From the NCBI RefSeq assembly GCF_030486405.1, contig NZ_CP129613.1:2728001-2792000 (forward strand): a stretch of 64,000 bases of DNA, in the 5' to 3' direction. This stretch comes from Mycolicibacterium sp. HK-90 (lineage in GTDB: Bacteria > Actinomycetota > Actinomycetes > Mycobacteriales > Mycobacteriaceae). The translations under genes were made by a program, and so were the position numbers. The notes beneath the pieces were generated by a model. That model saw only the letters and a list, made by a program, of their open reading frames with translations. It had not been told where the DNA came from and searched no databases. Every line of letters begins with the position of its first letter. Positions within the stretch are counted from its first letter, which is position 1. Positions 10,492 to 19,700 of this stretch are shown in pieces.

Positions 10492-11748
10492 TCAGTCGGC
10501 GGACAACGCCGCGGTGAGCACCGGGATCGTCAGCTCCCGCTGCCAGGGCCGGACATTGGCCTCGACCAGGAACTCCGAGATCGCGGTGGCCACGTCACCG
10601 ACCGGATGCCAGTCCCAGCACAGGCGGCGGACCACCTCGGGTGTGATGAGATTCTCGGCGGGCACCGACACGCGCTCCGACAGCTCGGCCAGGCCGGTGC
10701 GGACCGCCTCCAGCCGGGCGGCGGCTTCCGGTTTGCGCCTGGCCCAGCGCGCCGCCGGCGGAGGGCCGCTCTGGGCTTCGTTCGCTTCGACGGGTTCGGT
10801 GCTCTCCCGGGCCCGGTTCAGCGCATCCAGCCAGACCTTCGCGCTGCGCCGCTGCTTGGAGCCACCGAAGACCGGCAGCGCAACGAGCTCGTCGACCGTT
10901 TTCGGATCGACCGTGGCCGCGTTGATGATCGCCGAGTCGGGCAGGATCCGTCCGGGAGCGATGTCCCGGCCGCGGGCGATGCTGTCGCGCGTGGTCCACA
11001 GCTCGCGGACCGCCGCCAGTGCCTGTGGGTTGCGCACCTTGTGGATGCCGGAGGTGCGCCGCCAGCGGTCGCGCCGGGTCGGCTGGGCCACATAAGTGCG
11101 CAGGTATTCGAATTCCTGTGCCGCCCAATCGGTTTTACCCTGCTCTTCGAGCACCGCGGCGATCGCGTGACGCAACTCCAGCAGCACCTCGACGTCCAGG
11201 GCGGCGTAGTTGAGCCATTCCTCGGGCAGCGGGCGCTTGGACCAGTCGGCTGCGCCGTGGCCCTTCATCAGTTGCAGGCCGAGCAGTCGCTGCACCATCG
11301 CGGCCAGGTTGACGCGCTCGAACCCCGCCAGGCGGCCGGCCAGTTCGGTGTCGTAGAGCTTGCCCGGCCGCAGGCCGATCTCGGCCAGGCACGGAAGATC
11401 CTGGTCGGCGGCGTGCAGCACCCATTCGTCGGCGGCCAGGGCATCGGCCACCGGCGCCATCGCGTCGATCGGGGAGCCGCCGTGGTTGACCGGGTCGATC
11501 AGAGCCGTGCCCGAGCCGGAGCGCCGGATCTGCACCAGATAAGCACGATTAGAGTAGCGGAAGCCCGACGCGCGCTCCGCGTCGATCGCGAACGGTCCGC
11601 TGCCCTTCGTGAGAGACGTTGCCGCAGAGGATATTTCGCTGGCGGTGACACAAACCTCGGGCACACCTTCGGCCGGGGCCAGCAGTGGCGTCGAATCTGC
11701 CTCTGCGGGCTCGACAGCTGCTGGGTCCTGGGTGTCCTGGCCGGTCAT
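10492..11748 (-). CDS. rnd: Ribonuclease D-like 3'-5' exonuclease with HRDC domain
   Basis: A 418-residue DEDDy exonuclease. Motifs are ExoI FAIDAERA, ExoII HAADQDLPCL and ExoIII YAALDVEVL, followed by one HRDC domain (RDRWRRTSGIHKVRNPQALAAVRELW) and an alpha-helical C-terminal extension. It corresponds in position and length to Rv2681. It probably trims tRNA or other RNA 3' ends in the cytoplasm. The start is 2 nt after the stop of the DUF3000 gene upstream, so the two form an operon. Confidence 0.9.
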   Translation of the reverse strand: MTGQDTQDPAAVEPAEADSTPLLAPAEGVPEVCVTASEISSAATSLTKGSGPFAIDAERASGFRYSNRAYLVQIRRSGSGTALIDPVNHGGSPIDAMAPVADALAADEWVLHAADQDLPCLAEIGLRPGKLYDTELAGRLAGFERVNLAAMVQRLLGLQLMKGHGAADWSKRPLPEEWLNYAALDVEVLLELRHAIAAVLEEQGKTDWAAQEFEYLRTYVAQPTRRDRWRRTSGIHKVRNPQALAAVRELWTTRDSIARGRDIAPGRILPDSAIINAATVDPKTVDELVALPVFGGSKQRRSAKVWLDALNRARESTEPVEANEAQSGPPPAARWARRKPEAAARLEAVRTGLAELSERVSVPAENLITPEVVRRLCWDWHPVGDVATAISEFLVEANVRPWQRELTIPVLTAALSAD

Positions 11749-11750
11749 CG

Positions 11751-12332
11751 TTATGCGCGCGTGCGGGAACTCAGGTCGGTGACACCGGCCGGGGGTAACC
11801 CGGCCGCATGCTCGAGAACTTCACAGAACGCCTCCACGTGTGGACCCAGCTCCAGGTTGGTCGCCGTCCACGAGGCCCGCAGCTCGAGCTGATGGGCCCG
11901 CGGCGGCCCGGAGATGTCGCCATAGCGTACCGAGGTGGTGGCGGTGACGGTACCGCCCAGCGCGGTGACGTGTTCGGCCCGCGACTCCAGGGCGTCCACC
12001 AGCCAGCTCCAGGCCACCTCGGGCAGCAGCGGGTCGACGGCCTCGGTGGAGTCCAGATCGGCCTGGATGTAGGCGACCAGGCGCATGGTGCCGTCCCACG
12101 CCTCGGCGCCGTCGGGATCGTGCAGCAGGATCAACCGCCCGAAGGCGTCACCCTCGGAACGCTCCGGGATCACCGTCGTCTCCGGATGTCGGACCTCGGC
12201 GCCCAGCGCGTAGCTGTACGGGGCCAGCCGCTGCGGCGGGCGTATCGGACCCAGCTCGATTTCCGGCCGTACGGTGGTGGCATTCATCGCCGCCACCGCC
12301 GTCCGGAACTGGGCCGGTTCGGCGGAGGTCAC
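11751..12332 (-). CDS. DUF3000 protein of unknown function
   Basis: A 193-residue protein beginning VTSAEPAQFRTAVAAMNA, with the RPEIELGPIRPPQRLAPYSYALGAEV block typical of actinobacterial DUF3000 proteins (Rv2680 position). No catalytic motif or membrane segment is evident. GTG at 12332 is preferred because family similarity begins there; the frame is open further upstream only because of opposite-strand coding. A TAGCGT box precedes it by 8 nt. It is co-directional with rnd and divergent from hemE; function in RNA metabolism is only suggested by the pairing with rnd. Confidence 0.82.
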   Translation of the reverse strand: MTSAEPAQFRTAVAAMNATTVRPEIELGPIRPPQRLAPYSYALGAEVRHPETTVIPERSEGDAFGRLILLHDPDGAEAWDGTMRLVAYIQADLDSTEAVDPLLPEVAWSWLVDALESRAEHVTALGGTVTATTSVRYGDISGPPRAHQLELRASWTATNLELGPHVEAFCEVLEHAAGLPPAGVTDLSSRTRA

Positions 12333-12442
12333 AGCATTTGACGCTAGTCGATGGGGCCGGGACCGTCCGCAGGCGCGCCGGTGTGGGGCGTCACGAACCG
12401 GCAACGGCCCGCCACGCTGGCCACATGGCACCATAGGAGCCG

Positions 12443-13504
12443 ATGAATACCCGCCGGGAGCTGCCCGATTCCCCCTATCTCGCCGCTGTCGCCGGCCGCA
12501 CCCCACACCGTGTGCCGGTGTGGTTCATGCGGCAGGCCGGCCGGTCGTTGCCCGAGTACCGCGCGCTGCGGGCTCAGCACCGCATGCTCGAGGCCTGCTT
12601 CGACCCGGAGCTGGTTTGCGAGATCACCCTGCAACCGGTCCGGAGGCACGGTGTCGACGCCGCGATCCTGTTCTCGGACATCGTGGTGCCGCTGAAGGCC
12701 GCCGGGATCGGCCTGGACATCGTCCCTGACGTGGGGCCGGTCATCGAACACCCGATCCGGTCGGTGGCCGATGTCGAGGGCATGAAACCGCTTGAACCGG
12801 TGCAGGTTTCACCGGTCACCGAGGCCGTCTCGATGCTGGTCCGGGAGTTGGGCGAGGTGCCGTTGATCGGATTCGCCGGTGCGCCGTTCACGCTGGCGTC
12901 CTACCTGGTGGAGGGCGGTCCCAGCCGTCACCACGAGCGGACCAAGGCGATGATGCTGGGCGAGTCGGCCACCTGGCACGCCCTGATGACCGCGCTGACC
13001 GATCTGACCATCGCCTTCCTGCAGGCCCAGGTCGATGCCGGGGTGGATGCCCTGCAGGTGTTCGACTCCTGGGCCGGCACGCTCTCCCTGGCCGACTACC
13101 GGACCTACGTGCTTCCGCACACCACGCGGGTGTTCGCCACCATGGCCGCCGCGGGCGTGCCGATGACGCACTTCGGCGTCGGTACCGCCGAGCTGCTGGG
13201 GGCGATGTCCGAGGCGCTGGGGTCCGCACCGGCCACGATGGTCGGGGTCGACTGGCGCACCTCGCTGGTGGATGCCGCGGCCCGGGTCAAGCCGGGCACC
13301 GCCCTGCAGGGCAACCTGGATCCGGTGGTACTGCTGGCGGGCTGGCCGGTGGCCGAGGCGGCGGTGCGGCGCGTGGTCGACGACGGGCGTGCCGCGGTGG
13401 CCGCCGGGGCGGCCGGGCATGTCTTCAACCTGGGCCACGGTGTGCTGCCGGCGACCGATCCCGGCATCATCACCGAGGCGGTGACGCTGGTGCACTCGCT
13501 GTGA
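12443..13504 (+). CDS. hemE: Uroporphyrinogen decarboxylase
   Basis: A 353-residue HemE. The signature [16 protein letters not shown] near residue 30, [29 protein letters not shown] and [10 protein letters not shown] are all present. It decarboxylates uroporphyrinogen III to coproporphyrinogen III in the cytoplasm. A TAGGAG ribosome site precedes the ATG. It begins a three-gene haem operon; its TGA overlaps the GTG of hemY. Confidence 0.97.
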   Translation: MNTRRELPDSPYLAAVAGRTPHRVPVWFMRQAGRSLPEYRALRAQHRMLEACFDPELVCEITLQPVRRHGVDAAILFSDIVVPLKAAGIGLDIVPDVGPVIEHPIRSVADVEGMKPLEPVQVSPVTEAVSMLVRELGEVPLIGFAGAPFTLASYLVEGGPSRHHERTKAMMLGESATWHALMTALTDLTIAFLQAQVDAGVDALQVFDSWAGTLSLADYRTYVLPHTTRVFATMAAAGVPMTHFGVGTAELLGAMSEALGSAPATMVGVDWRTSLVDAAARVKPGTALQGNLDPVVLLAGWPVAEAAVRRVVDDGRAAVAAGAAGHVFNLGHGVLPATDPGIITEAVTLVHSL

Positions 13505-14856
13505 GTGCCTCCTATTGCGTTGTCGGCGGCGGTATTTCAGGCCTCGTCGCCGCATACCGGTTGCGGTTGGCGGCCGGGCCGCGCGCCCTGATCACGCTGC
13601 TCGACCCGGCTGACCGGCTCGGCGGGGTGCTGCGCACCGAACGGGTCGGCGGTCAGCCGTTCGACGTCGGGGCCGAGGCGTTCGTGGTGCGCCGGCCCGA
13701 GATGCTGGACCTGCTCGCCGAGCTGGGCCTGGCCGGCCGGCAGCTCAGCCCCACCGGCGCCCGCCCCCTGATCTACAGCGGGGCCCGGCTGCATCAGCTG
13801 CCCCAAGGCACCCTGCAGGGCATACCCGCGCAGGCGTCGTCGATGCTCGGCCTGGTCGACGACGAAACGGTGGCGCGCATCCTCGACGAGAGGGCCCGTC
13901 CGCTGCGGTGGAACCGAGGCGCCGATCCGTCGGTCGCCGAGCTGGTCGGTGACCGGTTCGGCCCGCAGGTGGTGACCCGGTCCGTCGACCCGCTGCTGAC
14001 CGGGGTGTATGCCGGGTCATCGGTCACGATCGGGCTGCGTTCGGCGGTGCCGTCGCTGGCGGCCGCACTGGACCGGGGCGCGCGCAGCCTCACCGAGGCA
14101 GTGCGTGAGGCGCTGCCGCCGCCGTCCAGCGCGCCGGTTTTCGGCGCGGTCGACGGTGGCTACGCCGTGCTGTTGGAGGAGTTGCGCCGCCGGGCCGACG
14201 TGCGGTGGGTCCAGGTCGGTGCGGTGCGGGTGGACCGGCGTGAACGAGGCTGGGCGGTGCTCGACGACGAGGGCGCCACGTGGCATGCCGACGCGGTGCT
14301 GCTGGCGGTCCCGGCCCCGCGCCTGGCGACGCTGATCGAACACGTCGCGCCGCGCACGGCCGCGGCGGCCCGACGCATCAGGACGGCCTCGGCGGCGGTG
14401 GTGGCGCTGGCGCTGCCGGGTGGCACGCCGCTCCCGCAGCAGTCCGGGGTGCTGGTGGCCGCGGGGGAACGGCTCAACGCCAAGGCCATCACGATGTCCT
14501 CGCGCAAATGGGGCCGGCGCGGCAACGTCGAGATGGTGCGGCTGTCGTTCGGCCGCTACGGCGACGACATGGCCGCCAACACCGGCGATGACGACCTGCT
14601 GGCCTGGGCGGCCCGCGATCTGAACACCCTGTTCGGGGTCACGGTGGATCCGGTGGACAGCCATGTGCACCGCTGGATCGACGCCATGCCGCAGTACGGT
14701 CCCGGCCACGGTGAACTGGTCGCCGAGCTGCGGGCCGGGCTGCCTCCGACCCTGGCCGTGGCCGGCGGCTATCTGGACGGCATCGGGGTGCCTGCGTGTG
14801 TGGGAACCGCCACTCGAGCGGCCGCGGAACTGGTGAACAGCCGCGTGGCACGATAG
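13501..14856 (+). CDS. hemY: Coproporphyrinogen III oxidase/protoporphyrinogen oxidase HemY type
   Basis: A 451-residue FAD enzyme starting with the dinucleotide fold [17 protein letters not shown] and carrying [13 protein letters not shown] and a C-terminal FAD motif [18 protein letters not shown]. In actinobacteria this HemY type (CgoX) oxidises coproporphyrinogen III to coproporphyrin III, consistent with a chdC gene immediately downstream. The GTG overlaps the hemE stop. The annotation as hemG in some mycobacteria refers to the same gene. Confidence 0.92.
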   Translation: MSASYCVVGGGISGLVAAYRLRLAAGPRALITLLDPADRLGGVLRTERVGGQPFDVGAEAFVVRRPEMLDLLAELGLAGRQLSPTGARPLIYSGARLHQLPQGTLQGIPAQASSMLGLVDDETVARILDERARPLRWNRGADPSVAELVGDRFGPQVVTRSVDPLLTGVYAGSSVTIGLRSAVPSLAAALDRGARSLTEAVREALPPPSSAPVFGAVDGGYAVLLEELRRRADVRWVQVGAVRVDRRERGWAVLDDEGATWHADAVLLAVPAPRLATLIEHVAPRTAAAARRIRTASAAVVALALPGGTPLPQQSGVLVAAGERLNAKAITMSSRKWGRRGNVEMVRLSFGRYGDDMAANTGDDDLLAWAARDLNTLFGVTVDPVDSHVHRWIDAMPQYGPGHGELVAELRAGLPPTLAVAGGYLDGIGVPACVGTATRAAAELVNSRVAR

Positions 14857-14860
14857 GCGT

Positions 14861-15556
14861 ATGGCCAAGCTCGACTACGACGAACTGAACTCCACCATCC
14901 GCTACCTGATGTTCTCGGTGTTCGCGGTGAGCCCCGGGGAACTGGGCGAAGATCGCACCGAGGTGACCGCCGAGGCGGCGGCGTTCTTCAAGACCCAGGA
15001 AGAGCGTGGGGTGGTCGTGCGCGGCCTGTACGACGTGGCCGGGCTGCGGGCCGACGCCGACTTCATGGTCTGGACCCACGCCGACAACATCGAGGCGCTG
15101 CAGGCCACCTACTCGGACTTCCGCCGCGCCACCGCGCTGGGCCGCATCAGCGACCCGGTGTGGAGCAGCGTCGCGCTGCACCGGCCGGCCGAGTTCAACA
15201 AGAGCCACGTACCGGCGTTCATCGCCGGCGAGGATCCGGGCAACTACATCTGTGTGTACCCGTTCGTCCGCTCTTACGAGTGGTACCTGCTGCCCGACGA
15301 AGAGCGTCGCCGCATGCTGTCCGAGCACGGCATGGCCGCCCGCGGTTACAAGGATGTCCGGGCGAACACGGTGCCGGCGTTCGCGCTCGGCGACTACGAG
15401 TGGATCCTGGCCTTCGAGGCGCCCGAGCTGCACCGCATCGTCGACCTCATGCGCGACCTGCGGGCCACCGACGCCCGTCGGCACACCCGCGAGGAGACAC
15501 CGTTCTTCACCGGCCCGCGGGTCAGCGTCGAGGACCTGGTCGCCAAGCTGCCGTAG
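14861..15556 (+). CDS. chdC: Coproheme decarboxylase ChdC (HemQ)
   Basis: A 231-residue chlorite-dismutase-family protein with the segment [13 protein letters not shown] (the first Tyr, Y133, is the expected catalytic residue) and [12 protein letters not shown], whose histidine is the likely haem ligand. In monoderm and actinobacterial haem synthesis this enzyme removes two propionate carboxyls from coproheme, using peroxide, to give haem b. It follows hemY by 4 nt, completing hemE-hemY-chdC. Ferrochelatase (hemH) is not in the window. Confidence 0.93.
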   Translation: MAKLDYDELNSTIRYLMFSVFAVSPGELGEDRTEVTAEAAAFFKTQEERGVVVRGLYDVAGLRADADFMVWTHADNIEALQATYSDFRRATALGRISDPVWSSVALHRPAEFNKSHVPAFIAGEDPGNYICVYPFVRSYEWYLLPDEERRRMLSEHGMAARGYKDVRANTVPAFALGDYEWILAFEAPELHRIVDLMRDLRATDARRHTREETPFFTGPRVSVEDLVAKLP

Positions 15557-15640
15557 CTCGTCGCGGTTTCGGCGACTGCCCGGGCGCAATGGTTCCCGGC
15601 ATGACCTGGGTTTTTGGTTAGCGGGTCTACCCTCGCGGAC

Positions 15641-16384
15641 ATGACTGCTCCGCAAGAATCCGATCGCTTCGAAGAGATGTACCGCGACGAGCGGACCGCG
15701 CACGGCCTGCCCGCCGCGACCCCTTGGGACATCGGTGGGCCACAGCCGGTCGTGCAGCAGCTCGTCGCCCTCGGCGCCGTCAAGGGCGAGGTGCTCGACC
15801 CCGGAACCGGGCCCGGCCACCATGCCATCCACTACGCGTCAAAAGGCTTGTCGGCCACCGGTATCGACGCGTCACCGGCCGCGATCGAGCGGGCTCGGCT
15901 GAACGCGCGGAAGGCCGGCGTCACGGTGGACTTCCAGGTGGCCGACGCGACGAAGCTGGACGGCCTCGAGGGCAGATTCGACACCGTCGTGGACACCGCG
16001 TTCTATCACGTCTTCACCGACGAGCCCGAGCTGCAGAAGTCGTATGTGCGGGCGTTGCACCGCGCCACCAAACCCGGGGCCCGCCTTTTCATGTACGAGT
16101 TCGGTGAGCACAACGTCAACGGCTTCAAGATGCCACGCTCGATGAGCGCCGACGATTTCCGTGCGGTTCTGCCCGATGCCGGCTGGGAGATCACCTATCT
16201 CGGAACCACCACCTACCAGGGCAACGTCAGTGTCGAGGTCTTCGAGATGATGGCGGCCCGCAATCCCGACATGGCCGGTCAGATGGAGCCCCTGCTGGAA
16301 CGCCTGCGGGTGATCGAACCCTGGCTCGTCGACGGTCGTGTGCACATGCCGTTCTGGGAGGTGCACGCGACCCGCGTCGACTGA
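15641..16384 (+). CDS. Class I SAM-dependent methyltransferase
   Basis: A 247-residue methyltransferase with a SAM-binding motif variant LDPGTGPGHHAIHYA, the acidic strand end GIDASPAAIERAR, and motif II DTVVDTAFYHVF. The substrate is unknown; it resembles the thiopurine/tellurite-type methyltransferases and matches Rv2675c in position. ATG at 15641 has a TACCCT box 7 nt upstream, supporting a leaderless start. Confidence 0.82.
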   Translation: MTAPQESDRFEEMYRDERTAHGLPAATPWDIGGPQPVVQQLVALGAVKGEVLDPGTGPGHHAIHYASKGLSATGIDASPAAIERARLNARKAGVTVDFQVADATKLDGLEGRFDTVVDTAFYHVFTDEPELQKSYVRALHRATKPGARLFMYEFGEHNVNGFKMPRSMSADDFRAVLPDAGWEITYLGTTTYQGNVSVEVFEMMAARNPDMAGQMEPLLERLRVIEPWLVDGRVHMPFWEVHATRVD

Positions 16385-16394
16385 TGCCCGCGCG

Positions 16395-16811
16395 TCAGGC
16401 GGACTTGGGCACCAGACGCAGCGAGATCGAGTTGATGCAGTACCGCTGGTCGGTCGGGGTCGGGTAGCCCTCGCCCTCGAAAACGTGCCCCAGGTGGCTG
16501 TGGCAGTTGGCGCACAACACCTCGACCCGGCGCATCCCCAGGGTGTTGTCCGGCCGCAGGATCACCGCGGCCGAATCGGCCGGGTCGTAGAACGACGGCC
16601 AGCCGCAGTGGGATTCGAATTTCTCGGTGCTGCGGAAGAGTTCGGCCCCGCAGGCCCGGCACTCGTAGACACCTTCGGTCTTGGTGTCGGTGTACTCACC
16701 GGTGAAAGGACGCTCGGTGCCGGCCCGACGCAGGACCGCGAACTCCTCCGGGGTGAGCTTCTCGCGCCACTGGTCGTCGGTCAGTTCCAGCCTGGGGCCC
16801 TCGGTCGTCAT
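16395..16811 (-). CDS. msrB: Peptide-methionine (R)-S-oxide reductase
   Basis: A 138-residue MsrB. Zinc-binding CxxC pairs are at C51/C54 and C100/C103, HCGWPSFYDP is the substrate-site segment, and the catalytic cysteine is C125 in RYCINSISLRL. It reduces methionine-R-sulfoxide in proteins and protects against oxidative damage. It is convergent with the preceding methyltransferase, with 10 bp between stops. Confidence 0.96.
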   Translation of the reverse strand: MTTEGPRLELTDDQWREKLTPEEFAVLRRAGTERPFTGEYTDTKTEGVYECRACGAELFRSTEKFESHCGWPSFYDPADSAAVILRPDNTLGMRRVEVLCANCHSHLGHVFEGEGYPTPTDQRYCINSISLRLVPKSA

Positions 16812-16975
16812 GTCTCCAAATTACGTGCCGGCGCGCGGTGGGCGCCAGGCATGGGCTCGGCAAAATCGCATCCGCCGCGGGCCCGGAAGGGTTCGGTCAG
16901 TTGGTGCAGGTAGCCCGTGGGATAGTGCGGTTTGGCCGCCATTCCCAGATCGTCGCTGCTGAACCTGCGCCGCGA

Positions 16976-17722
16976 TTACGCCCACACCAGGTCTCGGCTC
17001 GCGGCGCTCGGGGAGAGGCCGAACATCTCATGGCAGACCCGATTGGCGTGCGCACTGTCGGTGAACCCGGCCGCGTGTGCGGCGTCGGTGAGCGACGCGC
17101 CGTCACGCACCGCCTCGACGGCGCGTCGCAGCCGGGCCCACCGCACATACGTCGGAAACGACTGGCCCACTTGGTCGTTGAACAGCCGTCCCAGCCGGCC
17201 CGGGGACAGGCCGACCTCCTTGGCGACGTCGCCGAGGCGGACGACGCCCGGAAGCAGACCTGGGATCAGCTCGACGGCCGCGAGCACGCTGGGATGCCAG
17301 GTGCCGGCGGTCGGTCGCGAGTATCCGGACGGCGGCGCGGCCAACAGCTCGTCGAGCAGCCGGTCTGGCGGTAACGGGCTTGTCCAGCACGGAAGTTCGT
17401 CGCCGGCACGCACCCAGGCGGCGACGTCGTCACTGTCGGTGCCGGTGCGGCTGAATGCGCTGGGATCGAGGAACACCAGCACGCCCGAGGTGGGTTCGAG
17501 AATGCGGATGGAGTGGTCACGTCCGGACGGGATGATCGCGGCCGAGGTGACGGCTCGGCGGCCCTGGGCATCGGCCAGCTCGAACGCACCCGTCCAGGAC
17601 CGCACGACCTGCGTGGCCACATGGTGGTGTTGGCGCGCGTCGGACAAGGTGCCCGAGTAGCACAACGCACCTGCGACGACCGCCAGTGCGCCCGACCATG
17701 CCCCGTCGCGATTCCCGCCCAC
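16976..17722 (-). CDS. AraC/XylS-family transcriptional regulator
   Basis: A 248-residue protein with an N-terminal cupin-like effector domain and a C-terminal double helix-turn-helix: VVRLGDVAKEVGLSPGRLGRLFNDQVGQSFPTYVRWARLRRAVEAV and SLTDAAHAAGFTDSAHANRVCHEMFGLSPS. It is divergent from a small methyltransferase gene (90 bp between starts), the likeliest target along with itself. The ligand is unknown. Confidence 0.88.
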   Translation of the reverse strand: MGGNRDGAWSGALAVVAGALCYSGTLSDARQHHHVATQVVRSWTGAFELADAQGRRAVTSAAIIPSGRDHSIRILEPTSGVLVFLDPSAFSRTGTDSDDVAAWVRAGDELPCWTSPLPPDRLLDELLAAPPSGYSRPTAGTWHPSVLAAVELIPGLLPGVVRLGDVAKEVGLSPGRLGRLFNDQVGQSFPTYVRWARLRRAVEAVRDGASLTDAAHAAGFTDSAHANRVCHEMFGLSPSAASRDLVWA

Positions 17723-17812
17723 CTGCCCAATCTCTCACACGGCCGATCTGTACAAGCCGTACCGGCTGCGCTTCGGCGATGCTGGAGTCCTACGACCACG
17801 ACGGGAGCCCAC

Positions 17813-18385
17813 ATGCCGGCGATGTCACAGATCGAGCGCGCCTTCTGCAAGACCGCGCTGTGGAGGACAGGAACCGGGCAGGCGGTGTTCGGCAGCATCC
17901 CGGTCGACCGGCTGGGGCGCGATGTCCTCGAAATCGGCTCGGGCAGTGGCGATATCGCGGCCCGGCTGCGGCAAGCCCATCCGGAGTTGGCCATCACCGC
18001 CACGGACTTCGACCCGGCCATGGTGCGTACCGCCGCCCGTCGGCTGCAGATGTTCGGTGACGTGACGGTGCGCGGAGCCGATGCGACCGACCTGCCGTTC
18101 GCCGACGACTCGTTCGATTCGGTGCTGAGCTGCCTGATGCTGCACCACATCGTGGAGTGGGAGAAGGCCGTCGCCGAGATCGCCAGGGTCCTGCGGCCCG
18201 GCGGCGTGTTCACCGGCTACGACCTGACCCGCACCCCGGTGGCCACGGCGATCCACCGGCTCGACCGCTCGCCGTTCCGGCTGGTGAACCCCGACGAACT
18301 CGACGAGGTGTGCGCGCGGCACGGTCTGCAGATGCAGACCCGGACCCGGCTGGCGGGTCAGGTCATGCAGTTCACCTCGGTCTGA
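17813..18385 (+). CDS. UbiE-type class I methyltransferase
   Basis: A 190-residue protein with VLEIGSGSGDIAARL (SAM motif I), TATDFDPAMVRTA and the post-motif FADDSFDSVLSCLMLHHI, followed by EIARVLRPGGVF, typical of the methyltransf_11 family. The substrate is unknown. A GGGAG sequence precedes ATG 17813; a second ATG three codons in is possible. It is divergent from the AraC regulator and ends 1 nt before the stop of convergent aftC. Confidence 0.83.
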   Translation: MPAMSQIERAFCKTALWRTGTGQAVFGSIPVDRLGRDVLEIGSGSGDIAARLRQAHPELAITATDFDPAMVRTAARRLQMFGDVTVRGADATDLPFADDSFDSVLSCLMLHHIVEWEKAVAEIARVLRPGGVFTGYDLTRTPVATAIHRLDRSPFRLVNPDELDEVCARHGLQMQTRTRLAGQVMQFTSV

Positions 18386-18386
18386 C

Positions 18387-19664
18387 TCAGACCGGTGCGG
18401 CTTCCTTGGGGCGGCTCAGCCACGGCGGGTCGATGCCCTCGTCCAGCCGGCCGTCCTGCTTGGCGTCGAGGTAGCGGAAGTACAGCACGCAGAACACCAC
18501 GACGAGCATCAGCGACCAGCCGTAGGTGATCTTCATGTACTCCAGGAAGCGCCCGGTCGTCGGCCAGTGCACCAGCAGCCAGCGGTCCATCGTCATGAAT
18601 CCGTAGATCGCCAGCCAGGCCGGCCAGTTGCGGATCACCGAGTTCGGCAGCACCACGGTCATCAGGAACGGGAACAGCATCATCGAGTAGTAGCCCTGGC
18701 CCAGCGACAGCACCAGGAACGACGCGATCAGCAGCACGCCCGATGAGGTCAGCATCCAGAACAGCGGGTCGCGCTGGCGGTAGTGGCGGTAGAGCAGCCA
18801 GAGGCTGCCGATGGCCAGCAGCAGGAACACGATGCGCAGCAACAGGATCAACCAGGTAGGCAGGCCGTAGTAGATGCCGTTGCCCAGGATCGAGCTGTTG
18901 AAGTAGTCGCGGGTGGAGAAGATGTAGGGCACGGTGTTGCGGACGAAGCCCATCGGGTCCGAGACCATGAACCAGCCGACGCCGTTGAACAGCAGCGGCA
19001 CGCCGATCGCGGTGATGAATGTGTAGAACTGCCGGTTCAGCAACGGCAACAACAACAGTGGTGCCAGCGACGGCTTGATCACCAGCGTCAGACCGATGGC
19101 CACACCGGCCAGCAGCTGGCCTCTGACCGTGCCCACGAGCATCCAGCGGAAGAACAGCACGCCGCACAGCAGGATGCAACCGTTGATGTTGGTGAACACC
19201 AGGGTGTTGGTCACCGACTCGGTACAGAACATCGCGAGCAGGAGGGCCGGCATGGCGACCGAGCTGAACGAGAACTTGAACAGCCGTACCAGAAAGTAGG
19301 CAGCCAGGATGATCGCCACGGCGTTGAAGAAGACGAACCAGTACCGCGAGGCGTCCACCGGTAGGTAACCGAACGGGGCCAGCAGCAGGGTGCCGCCGGG
19401 GGAGTACAGGTAGTGCGGGTCGACGTAGTCGAAGTGCTCGTTGTAGATGTCCAGGCCGAGCTTGAAGTTGATCACCGCGCGGTACACCGGACCGAAGTCG
19501 TCGGTGATGTAGCCGTTGGTGGCCAGCACATAGCTGCGATGGATGATCGACAGGATCGCGACCGGCCACAGCACCGAACGCAGCACCGTGGCGGTGCTCG
19601 GCGGGGAGGTGCGGGGACGGAATGCGTTCACGAGACCTGAAACGATGGAATCTGCTGCCGCCAC
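18387..19664 (-). CDS. aftC: Alpha-(1->3)-arabinofuranosyltransferase AftC
   Basis: A 425-residue polytopic GT-C glycosyltransferase (GT87 type) with at least nine hydrophobic helices and an early periplasmic acidic motif GYITDDFGPVY. It matches Rv2673 in neighbourhood and features. AftC adds alpha-1,3 branches to the arabinan of arabinogalactan and lipoarabinomannan, using decaprenyl-phosphoarabinose. The GTG at 19664 has a TAAGGT box 6 nt upstream, fitting a leaderless start. Loss of this enzyme would alter the envelope arabinan. Confidence 0.9.
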   Translation of the reverse strand: MAAADSIVSGLVNAFRPRTSPPSTATVLRSVLWPVAILSIIHRSYVLATNGYITDDFGPVYRAVINFKLGLDIYNEHFDYVDPHYLYSPGGTLLLAPFGYLPVDASRYWFVFFNAVAIILAAYFLVRLFKFSFSSVAMPALLLAMFCTESVTNTLVFTNINGCILLCGVLFFRWMLVGTVRGQLLAGVAIGLTLVIKPSLAPLLLLPLLNRQFYTFITAIGVPLLFNGVGWFMVSDPMGFVRNTVPYIFSTRDYFNSSILGNGIYYGLPTWLILLLRIVFLLLAIGSLWLLYRHYRQRDPLFWMLTSSGVLLIASFLVLSLGQGYYSMMLFPFLMTVVLPNSVIRNWPAWLAIYGFMTMDRWLLVHWPTTGRFLEYMKITYGWSLMLVVVFCVLYFRYLDAKQDGRLDEGIDPPWLSRPKEAAPV

Positions 19665-19700
19665 CAGCGAACCTTATACCGACGCCGATCGGGCCCCGCG